From positions 37,947,444 through 38,011,443 of the forward strand of contig CM077115.1 of the NCBI GenBank assembly GCA_039619475.1: a stretch of 64,000 bases of DNA. Reading direction: 5' to 3'. The DNA comes from Icerya purchasi. Lineage: Eukaryota; Arthropoda; Insecta; Hemiptera; Monophlebidae. Below are positions 46,034 through 58,000 of this stretch, piece after piece. Below the pieces are notes generated by a model. It was not told the origin of the DNA, did not search any database, and worked only from the letters and a program-made list of their open reading frames with translations. The position numbers and the translations under genes were made by a program. The first letter of the stretch is position 1; every line of letters starts with the position of its first letter.

Positions 46034-49000
46034 TAAAAGAATTTCTGCTGAGAATAGAAGGTGCTTTTTTCAATTCGAATAAAAAAATGTTTCGTAGCTC
46101 AAGGGTCATGTTTTCCCCTCTTTTCTAACACATATGACGGAAGTATTTCTATTTTTATTTGATGATATAACTGCTGTCTTAAATATGACCCCGCATTTCC
46201 TAACTACAAGCACCCTTCTTAAATATTAAGTATAAAATGCAACTGCTCTCTTAAATATAATCAATATCTTAAATGCAACCACTCTCCTTAAAACTACCTT
46301 TTTCTTAAATACTTCCGCTTTTAGTTACGTTTAAACGTAGCTCCTGTCTCTTGAATAATCGCGCTGCACTGTACTTTAATCACTATGAGAACATGGTGCA
46401 GACCAGAAAAAAAAATTCATAAAACAATTAGTTATGAAATAAAACAAACATCTCGGATTTTAATTTTTGGAAATTTAATGAAATAATTTTTTCTTTACAT
46501 TTTATTATTATTATTATTATTATCGTTCTATCTTTATTTCTTATTGATTTTATTATGATTGTTCCTCTGACTATACAACTTTACCATTTTTTACTGTTTT
46601 ACTCTAACAACGTTGTATGCGTCTATTATTGTTATTATTATGATTTTATCTGACAGTTTTTGCATTTTTACAATGTAAATAAATGAAAATAAATACATTT
46701 GAAGTGCATTTCGTATCAAAATAAATTTAACACTGAACAAGCCATTTTGGATAATATACATTTTCGAATGATAATCCCTCGGAGGACTTTTTGGTAAAAA
46801 GTATACCGCATAAATACTATAGAAATTAACAAAAAAAAAAAAAAAAAAAAAAAAAAAATTATTTAATTATAGTAGTCAAATAACAAACATATAAATTTAT
46901 AAATACGAAACAAAAGTACACGATCCACACGATTTGTTACAACGTAAATTCTTCGCTGCGAATTTATAAATATATAAACCGGAACTGGTCGGTGTTTTTT
47001 TTTTGGTATTTTATTTATTTATTTTTGTATTTGAAATCCTATAAACAAAATATTCCAGTTTATTTCGTTTATATTTATCAATCAGAATGACCAGAATTGT
47101 AATAAAATATTTGAATCGTATACATTTATATTTTTACTTAATAAAGTCTGCTATTTAACTGTTCGATTTATCGGGTTATTTTTATTTTTATTTGTTTGTT
47201 TATTGCTGGTCATCGTTCTGATTAGCCCGAATTTAATTGGAGTATTTGATCTAAACGTTTTTATAAATCTTTTAAAATTTCGAAATACAATAAGGACACG
47301 TTTTCTCTTTGCATTCGAAAATCCCAATTAAAAATAAAAATAACGAATAAACTTTTCAGCTGCATTATAGGCGACAGTCACCACTTCGATTTCTCTGATA
47401 TTTCCATTTTCGTTGCTTTTTGTAGTTTTATCCCTTCTACCCATTTTAATAGTGATATTTTCTTTTCTGTACCGCCCGCATTTTAGTTTCTTGTAATTCT
47501 CTCTTTCTCGTTCGGTTCTACCTCCTATCTCTTACCATCTTTGGCTACCTCATTACTTCGTGTTTTTTGGAAGACTTTTTTCTTCGTGATCATGAATAAA
47601 CGCCCTACGTTGATCAGCCTAAATAAAAGGTTAAAAAAAAAGGAACCCGATATGAAGCCAAATTATAGAGATAACTCAATGCGCGCTTTTCGAATTCTTT
47701 TTGAAATGAAATAACGAAAGTATCTAAGAAATTGGAAAAAAAAACGAAAAAGTTGAATACGGCATAGAGAAAACGGAAAATTTGGCTTACTATAATTTTC
47801 CTGAGACCCGGTAAATTGTAACTTCGAAAATCCCCGTCCCCCCCTCTCATGGAATTTACGCTCTTACACACATCCGAATTACGTAACCGAATAAAATATC
47901 TTCTCCGCGTTAATCTTAACTGTACCTGCATTAAAAAAGATATGTCTGTGCATGTACAAAGTAAGTTTTCGCTATTAGAATAAAAATTACTTACCGGATT
48001 ATCGTAATCGTTTATCTGAATACAAACGTTTGGAATTTCTAAAACACAATAAAAATAAAGGTAAACAATTAATAATTTTCCTGTTAACAATCAAGTTTAG
48101 AAATTATCCGGAATACACCATTTATATTTAACGCGATCTACATCTTATGAAAAAAGCCGAAAATTTTTAGAATTATTTTAATCATTACTGAAACGAGAAA
48201 TTTCGTGTTGATGAACACATAAAACTTCGAAAACATGAAGTTAATTTTTTTTTTTTCTTTTTAGGAATAATGCAAAATCGAATAATCATATGATAAAAAT
48301 TTTAAGCGAACGTGATTGAATACTTCGAATACTGCGTCGATATATTACAATGTAGCTCTCTTTCAAACAATAAGAAATTTGTAAGAATATCATCCGGAAT
48401 AATAAGAAATGAAAAAATAACCACTCAATTACGATAATAATAATACTGAATAAAGTGATAATAACAATAATAACAGTAATAAATGAAAAACTTGCCCTGA
48501 AATAAAAATTTATCGAATTGTCTACTCTCTTTGCAATAAATGTCATTATGGGCAAAAAATTTGTCTCTTATCAAAAAGCGAGAACATAGGTGCAATATGC
48601 AACTATCAGTGTCTGTATCAGTTCACAATAGTCCTAGCTTTTCTTGAAAAACAAAAAATTGACCGATGTTAAATCAATGTCTCTTTGTGACCAATAGGCA
48701 TTGACCGATGTTAAATCAATGTCTCTCTGTGAACAATGTCTGTTTATCGACATATTTTCAATTACCATTCCACCGGGTTCTGCATAGTCTGGACAATCAT
48801 CAACCTGCAACAAATTGTTTACAACCCTACTCGTCAGTGGAATGTCGCGTAAAATGGTTTGAAAATTTCTAACGCCCGTTATAAACAACTACAACTCATA
48901 CAAAAAAACAGATGTCTTAAGTGCGTATTAAACGCATCCCGCTATACCATAATTCCAGTGATGCATAATGTCCTTAAGTTGCCATATCTTCGTAACTATG

Positions 49001-52000
49001 TAATTTCTTCAACAAAGAAATTTTTTGAAAATTGTTTGACCCACAGCAATCCTCTTATTAATCATGTCAGGAATTACGATTCCAGGCAGCTATAATTTAT
49101 GTACTCAAAATATAAGCATAGACGGTTCAAACATAATCTTCTGTAATCTTTATATACTATACTATCTCCTTCTTCTTTTGCTCGCAATCTTGTTCCTCAC
49201 TTATAGTATCTGTATCCTTATTCCTTAAACAAATTTAATTTTTAACTATTCATCGTATTTGCTTGTAGGTTTTTTTGTTTTTTTTTTTTTAACTTTTTCC
49301 TACAACAACGTTTTGCTAAATTATTATTTGTAATAATTTATAATCGTATTTCATATACGTTGTGTCGTACGGTAAGACGATTCGTCGATACGCTAGTTCA
49401 GCTTGTAATGCTAGCACATTATGTTATGTCGTAATTTGCACAAATATATACTTCTTTTTTTCTTTCTTGAAAAAATCTGAATTTATACCACTGACAGAAA
49501 CATATGCATGTATCCGAATCTCATTCTAGTAGATCATGGACTGTATCTGAAATGGAATGATACATGGCGATTTTTGCATTAATCGATAGTTTGCATGATC
49601 GATAACTAAATCAAAGATTTGTTCTGGTTTTCGATTGAAAAAAGGTATCCTGTCCGCAACAGGTCTTCTTCTGCCTGAAACAGATTCCCTTTTTGGGAAA
49701 TTCGCATCTTCTAAAATGCAGTAGTTTCCATTGTTATACCTCATATTCAGAAATGAATAAGTAGTAGTTTTGTGAAGAATTTAGGCATTGTATTAACACG
49801 AATTTAACTAAACATATCGCAAAGTCGCATTGAACATCAGCGGATAATTTCTTTCTCCTAATGATTTTAAGAAAATCAATTGCGCACCTTGAAACATTTT
49901 TATGCCAAATAGCATTAAACAAATGACTTCGCACGTCTATTTAAAAGAACAAATTTGTTTAACAGGGGGAGCAATTAAAGACTAGTACCATTAAAAGGTG
50001 GGGGGGGGGGATTTCAAATTTTATACTGAAAAAAGAATAATAAAAATATTGTCGATTTTCTGATTTACTAATTATTTGAAATGAACTCTTTTTTTTTTTT
50101 TTTTTTGAAAATTAAAATCACAAGTTGTAAAAGAGATCAGTGTTAATTTTCGTTATTTAATCCGATGAGTCACTACTGATTAAAAAACGTGTAATGGAAA
50201 GAATAATAGAAATTCTAGAATTTGTTACATTGCACTGAAATTTCCTGGTTTCTGGTAGGTTTTTTCACTTCGCGCTCTTATGTTCTGAGTAATAGATAAA
50301 ATTTTCCACTCTTCGAAAATAAGAATCTCAAATTGCGAAATGGTTACTTTTTGGTTTTTATGTTTGTTTTTTTTGGGGGGGTAGGTAATTATAAATATCT
50401 TCTTCGATATTTAATAACTACTTCTCCTCAGTAAAATTTTATCAATTAAATATAGCTGTTTGAAGAAGTCTTATTTAATGAGCTTTTTGAATTAACAATT
50501 ATTGGTGAGTTATTTTTACCTGATGTATGAATTTCGGGCGGCTGCGGACTAGTGACGGTAACGACCGTAGCTGGTAACTGTACTGGAGCGCTAGCAGGAG
50601 CCTCCGTAGTACTTTCGGTAAATTCGTACGAAGGAGGTTCTGGCGGCGTGAATGGTGGAGGATCATCTCCGGATAATATTTCTATTTCCTGAAATTAAAC
50701 AAAAAACTTACGAGTCGAAATTTCAGTTAGGTTAAAAATAATCGCTCAAAATATTATTAAAAGCACTGATCAATCAATGTGTGTACATACACCTCGTCAT
50801 TAATGATCTAAAAGACAATTGCGATATACTCTGTTATTATCAGGATTAACGTCCTTCAAAATCATCCTGTATTGTTTCCTCTTTTCCTCCTCATAGTCTA
50901 ACTTTAGTGCATGTATCTTTAAATGCCTTATCCCGCATGTAGATTCCTTCGGCTATTTCGGTGTAATCCTTAAGAATTGTCGATCCTTCTACGAGCATAT
51001 TAATTTACTTTCTCCTTTTGCTCTTAAAAAATTAAACCTAACGCCCCCCCCCGTATCACATTAGTTGGGGAAGCGATCTGAAATTCATATCTCCAATTCC
51101 GCCGTGGTGCTCTTAAATCTTTCCTAGTCCTAACAATTCTCGCCGAGTCAAACACGCCTTCTCTATCCGTCCACAGATCATGTTTAGATTATTGATTTCT
51201 ATCTAAGTGTCTTTTGCTGAGTTGATCCAGTCTTGTTCGTTCTTACATCTCTATCTTTTTCAAAACTGGCGTTTTACTTCCGAGGAAAATTCTTATCCTA
51301 CCTTATGCCTCTGTGCATCTTAACTCTTTCTCGACAAATATAATTTGTACTAGTAATCTGTCTTTAGTATTTCTGAGTACATTTAGTTCCCTATTTCCTA
51401 TTTATAAGCCTATTTTTACCGATAGTTCCCGAGAGCATAATGCAGTCGAGACCTTTTCCCCTCTCTCGAATACCAACTTACATGAATCTTTTCATTTTCC
51501 TTTCCTTTTTTTACTTCTTCACTGCCAACGATGCAGCTATCCTACACTCCATTATTTATATCTTCTCTCATCATTCCTTTTCAAATTATTTAATTGTTTC
51601 TAATTCCATGAGCGTTCTCCAAGCTGTTTCTACTCACTTCCGCGACTTTATCATTTTTCGTATACGCTCTATCATCCACAATCCTTTCTCACTTCATTCT
51701 ATAATTGATTTGCTTTACAAACCTGCCTATATGGGTTTAATGAGTAACAAAATGACGGATTCTTTGGCTTGCTTGTGCATCGTCCCATCTCTTTTTTACT
51801 ACAATACATGCTATCATTATGTAAAAAATTCCTATCCATCATTTTTCCGCTCTTTTTCCTTCCGTCTATCCATTCAGTCTAGCCTTTCATCTTATCCCTG
51901 GTTCTAGGACTATTCGTTGCTCCGCCGCTCTGCTGTCACCTCCATTGTTCTTTGCGGTTCAATCATTCTCTATTGCCTTCCTCTTGTTTTTATCTTCACC

Positions 52001-55000
52001 TAACACCTTATTCAAATTGTTCTCTTTATCCAAGTCATGAAGCCTTCTGCAATTCCAGTCATGTACTTTTTAAATGCGCACCCTTATATACCGAACGTTC
52101 TATTCAGAATTCCTGCTTCGTATTGTGCTTTATACATCTTATCTCCTCCTACTCCCCATATCATTCCAGCTCTAAGTGTATTTATATTATGAACATCGTT
52201 TTTTCTTGTACCGTGATAAATATGTTTTCCAGAGGGAAAAAAAAAACGATCTTTACTTAAATACGAGTATAAATAATTTTTTGAACGCATGTAAATACTG
52301 TTCAACAACCGGTGGAGTATAGTGAACATGAAAAGAAGAAGGTGATGATGAAGGAGATAAAGGAAATTATGAAAAAGATAGTGAAAAAAAAAGGAGAAAA
52401 TTTGAAATTTCTGTTTTAATAAATTATGAAAAATAATCGACTAAACCGGATGAATTAAATAAAAATAAATGGAAACAGAACAAACATCAAAATAGCCTAT
52501 AATAAAAGTCCGATTAAATCCGTGTACAATGAAAAATCCTAACTGAAAATATTTACTGGGAAATATACTGAAGACGGGGAGTTTAATTAAATTTTTTTTT
52601 TTTTTTGTGTGGAAGCAACATTCTGTACCATGCTTAACTGCTGTAGCTATTACAGTACGAAGATGCGCAGTTTGTTTCTATAGATATCTGCTTATTCCGC
52701 TAGTTCTGATAAACTGTGTTACTGATAAAATTGCATTGGGGGAATTCTCAAGAATTTTGGTGACTGTTTTGTTATTAATAGAAGGGGGCCGGTGGGGTGA
52801 AAGTGCTGGACAGTCGCATAGTATGTGGAAAGTTGAGGGAGCAACACCTTGGCCACAGAAAGGACAATTCATAGGAGGTGGGGCTCTTTTGCAAAATAAA
52901 ATTATGCGACATGGCTATCTAAGTGCACAGAAATCTCTGTGGGAAATGTTTTTTTCTGGCCACCATGGTTCGGTTAAGGGTTTAATTAACCGTGAGAAAG
53001 TCTGACACGAAAACCAGTGGGCTTTCCATGAGAACGTGAGATTATTGAAGATTATGTTCGATAGATAAGGTGGAGGAGGGCTGTTACTAGGCAAGGGGCA
53101 ATATATTGCTGCTCGGGCGAATGAATCGACGCGTTCATTTTCACGAATCCCAGCATGGCTGGGCGACCACAGAAAGGATACAGAGCACTGTCTCTTAATA
53201 AGTTCGTATGCTACCTGCTGGGTTCGATTTGCTACAGGATGTTTTTTATAAGGGGATTAGAGATTGTCAATAAAGCCGCGGATGAATCAGATACCAGCAG
53301 GGCTTTCTTGTATGTAGGCTCTGTAGAAAGAAAATATTCCAAACAGAAAAATACTGCGTATATTTCAGCATCCAGTACCGAGCAAATTACCATTCAGTGT
53401 TGGAGATGAAGTAGCCTCTGGGGTAGCCTTGGCAGCATCCGTGTAGAAAATGAGGTGATCGAGGTATTTTTGTATTGTTGCTGCTGTCAACTGAACGATA
53501 TTCGGGCGCATGGGTTTATTATACTTTGTCAGGGAAAAATTAACATCAATGTTTAAAGGGGCCCACAGCGAAATCACGGTGTTAAGAGCTAGGTCAGAGA
53601 ACGGGATTACGCTCACATTGTGCTGCGATAGGAGGGCCAGGTTTTCTGGGAGAGGGTCATTAGGAAACTCTGGGGTGTTGGGGAGGTCATTTGTGTGAAT
53701 AGGAAAGGAACGTTTACTAAAGAAGAGAGCGAGGGTCTCACGGTGGTAATAAAAGGTTCGGAAATACTTTAGTGAGGGAGTGCCTAACAAGGCACACAAA
53801 CTTAAAGACGGGGAAGTTCTATGTGCGCCAAGTATCGTGCGGTGTATCAAATCAAGAGATTTAAGTAAAGATGCGCTTTAGAAAAAATTACAAAAACCGA
53901 GTACACATCTATTATTTCGTTTTGCTTTTTTTTGTAATTTCCCTAAATACATTTTAAGTTTGTCTTTTTTTTTTGATATACCTCCGGTGAAATGATTTCT
54001 CCGTTTTGCAAACACTCCTGAACGACTAAAGACGGAAATAATCCTCTCCGATCTGCTACTTGACCCTCCCACCATCCGTCATCCACTCCGTCGTAAGTTT
54101 CTTTCCTTAAAACGGTTATTATTTCGCCTTCGGAAAATGACAATTCCTCCGGGACACTACTATTGTAGTCATACAGCGCCTTGCAGTAGCTGATAATCAT
54201 TGGCGGTTGATCTTCAACTTCCACTTTTAGTTCTAGTTTTGAAAATCAATAAATTGATTAAAAACTGTATAACACAAAATAAAAAATAATAACATTTTTA
54301 TTTAGATATAGCGCGTTAATAAGTATTCATATATATATATATATATGTCCAAAATTTTGATAAAACATTTAAATTTGTAAGAATGAAAAAATACATATTA
54401 TCGAACATTCCAATGGAGAAGGATAATAGGAATACCCCTTATTCGTATGTATAAACTAGTTGTAAAACGTACGGGGTAGCACTTACTCTACCTTAGCTTT
54501 AACTTGATTGTGCTCTACATATGTTTCCAGCAAGTTGTTTTCGGCCAAGCTCAGAGCTGCAGAATTCCTTTCATACTCGCAATCTCAAGAACAGAATAAA
54601 TAAGTATAACGCAGATAGAATATTAAAGCGAACTCCATGAAACTTTCATAAGTGGTATCATACATTTTTTAACTAAACACCTTTATTATATATATATATT
54701 GGATTAAGCACCTCTAACGGGGGGACTTGAAAAGAATATTGAGTTCCTCTTTCCTTGAAACTCATCTTTACTTTCAGTCAGATCACTTCTTCGATGCTTT
54801 ACTTTTAATTTCAGATTAGGTTGTTTTTGAAAGTGATTTGAATAATCAAAACAAATCTCTAAATAACCTTTGCAAACAGAAAGCTAATTAATATCAATTA
54901 AAAAACAAAAAAACAATTAACTCCTATATCTAAACTGAAAAAAAAAAAACTTTATTACCAAGACAAAACAGAACAATTGTATACAAATAGACAACGGGAA

Positions 55001-58000
55001 AGCTTCAAAATCAAAAAATTGCCGTGTCTCCTTTGTAAATACATATATATATATAACAATTTCATGTTTACTTGTTTTTAATATGGAACTGACCGCTGTT
55101 CTTAAAGCCTTGAAATGTATTTCAAAGACAAACGGTCCAAAGTATATAAAATTTAAAGGTAAAATATAAATACAGAGACACCACAAACATAAAACACATC
55201 ATACCAAACCCTAAACAACTATACGATTTCGTGAATTTCTGTACATTCTAGAATTATAAGCAGAGAAATCATGGACACAAAGTATCTAAAACGCGACAAG
55301 AGAACGTAATGACAATTGTATCAATTCATCCATACTAAAAATATCACATCAAACGCAAAATAATAAATATACAACAAAGAAGCTGAGGGGAACATACAAT
55401 TCCTGCACACGCAGCTGTACCGGATCAAACGGAAAATAGGCTATCGGAAGAGAACAATCGGATGAAAAATGTAGAAAGAAGAAATAATCCTAACAAGATT
55501 ATGGTAAACACCAAACAAACCACGCTCATGATGCAATCACAACTGCTCAAAAATAGAAGGCGGAAGTTAACCATTAGTCTGCGATTACGTTCCGACGTCA
55601 CTCAAAGAAGGTCTCAAGAAACGTCTTTCTTATCGAAGGAAATAGATTCACAAGCATTTTACGACTAGCGACACATACCATCGTTTATTCGCATATAATT
55701 TTTTTGTTTCGTCTTTTCAATTTTTTTTTTTTTCTTTTTATGTTAGGCTTGTCAGCAATGGACGATTACCCATCAAGAAAAAAGAACGTAGGGCGAGAGA
55801 AAAATGAGGTCGCTAGGAGAGGTATTTAGGGAAGAAGGAGACGGACTATGAGGAAATAACAAAGGAGTCAAAAGAGATCGATACACTTGCGCGCCTTCTT
55901 TCATTTCACAAAAGCAACATCGATCCACCGATAGTAAACCGAAAAAATAGCATCTCAATCGACCTTAGCAAATGCAGAAATTTCATTAATTAAATCCTCT
56001 CGAAATCCCCCCCCCCATATTTCGGATTTGCAAATCGAGTTTGGATCAGCCAAAACTGCATTTATATAGAGAGTGGCAGGGTAACCTATCTCACTAATGA
56101 AATTTTTTTCATTCACATGTTATATATTTTTTGCATTGCCACAACCAGCAAGCCGACGTTCTCTTGACTGCGCACATGTACTCATCATCTGGAATGCTGA
56201 CCTTTCAGATGTGATAGCGATCGTTACGATACAGTAGTCCCTGGTACATTTCGAATTTACATAAAAATCGACCGGTTCTTTACCTACTTTATTTCGGATG
56301 ATAAAAAGCCAAGACGGCTTGTGTTCCATCATGTTTCATCTATGCACTGGCATGCCGAATTAGAAAGTATATCTGAGTCTTTATATGCGGAACGAGATAT
56401 TTTCGTTTGATTTTTATCGATTCAACACCGCGCATGTACTCTTTCTCCAGATTAAATTATTCCATTTCCCGCATTTATCATTAACCAATTTGGAAACCGC
56501 ATGAGAAGTATGCTGAATTTTGTAGCTGAAGTACTTGTACTTTTTTTATAAAATGTGTAGAACGAAGCCGCAGTCTCAATGATAATGATAACAAAAAAGG
56601 GCTCAAATAGGATAAACAGTTAGAAATAAACTTCAGCGTCGAACATCGTATTTCGGAAAGTATACACTTTTCCCGGCATCTTGTATTCTACATTTTTTAT
56701 TTCATATTAAAAAACTTCTTAATATTACGTTCGCAAAAACCAGCAGTTTGATAAAGAATTAAACTTTCAGAAAAACGAAAAAAACCACATATTTGAGACA
56801 AATACACAATAAACACAATCGATATACATTTCATCGCTGATGTCGTATTAGATTTAAACTAACGAGCACACAGGTGTTATTTCGATCGGTGTTTATAAGA
56901 GAAAATAAACGGACACACTCGAATTGCGCACCGTTATTTACCTGAGTCGAAGGTTAAAAAAAGGTCTCTAATCTCCACACACGAATTGCGCACCGGAAGT
57001 TTGCAGGTATGAAATATAAAAAAACAAACGAAAACGACGCTCGGACCATAATCGCTGTTCGCTGGACTAGGGGTTTCCAAAACTGATGGCGCTTGATCGT
57101 ACTATATTTTTAATGTTCGATAACTTTCAACATTTTTACGTATCCTATTTTTGACAATTAATTTTTAATCTACTAATGAAAAATACTCTACACCTGTCTG
57201 TGTATTAAAAATCATTCCTGTATAACGGTTTATTAAAAAATATTTGAGAATACGCCAGATTAATTTGAAATATACGTAATTGTTTAAACTTCTAATTCCA
57301 TTTTTTTTGTTAAAACAAGTACTTCCGATAAATAACTGTGATATATTTATGTTTTAATCATTAAAAATCGATTCCGGCTTTTGCAATTTACCAGTTAGCT
57401 CAACTTTCAGTAATTTAGCTTACTCCTAATTGTCTACATTTGTGTTCTTTTATCTTTCTAGTTTCAAAAGAATTATATTTATGATTAAACGTGTATACTA
57501 CCATCTTTTGACATAGTGGCAGCTAAAATTTTTCCTTATTTGTAAGTTATTATTTTTAATAAAATATTTCACTTTCATATATACGTTAATGTTAATTTCG
57601 TGTTACCATTAATGTGTTAAGCAATTATCAGTGTTAACAGTTTTATTATGGGGATGAATATTTCTAGAACAGTTTGAATTCTACAAAGCCCCTGTAAAAT
57701 AACAATTTTGAAACATCATTTTATTTCTATGATTAAAAATAGAGCAATAATTTAAACAGTGTCGAATTACTGTTATGTACTTATTATAAGCCGGATGATA
57801 ATTTTTGATGTTTTTTTATGAGGAAAAATTATGACGCTTACACGTTAAAATGTAAAGCTATATACAAAAATAGTATTAATGCTCTTTCAGAAAATGCTAA
57901 CGTTCGAACAACTCTTCTAACCCCTGAGTGCTAAAAGTCGCGCAACGAGTTAAAAGAATATGTAATATGACAAATTTAAAATTATCTAAAAATTACTTCA

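Larger units (their letters stand above)
43582..47994 (-). other. nwk intron between microexon and exon E
   Basis: 4413 bp. Holds a (TA)n run (45992-46031), an A28 run (46831-46858), a TA run at 44612-44630 and an (ATT)n run at 46502-46525. No transposon protein is recognised with confidence, although plus-strand frames at 44690-45240 look vaguely coding. Confidence 0.6.

Noticed and set aside
47614..48090. 158-codon minus frame
   Set aside because: Only the 44-nt part with splice signals fits nwk; the rest is intronic by phase and composition.
52592..53877. Target duplication for the I-clade LINE
   Set aside because: The sequences beside the T run and beside 53877 share only A/T-rich similarity; no convincing duplication.
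54917..55668. Coding-like frames in nwk intron B-C
   Set aside because: Basic, AT-rich translations with no motif; not matched to SH3, RT or transposase families.
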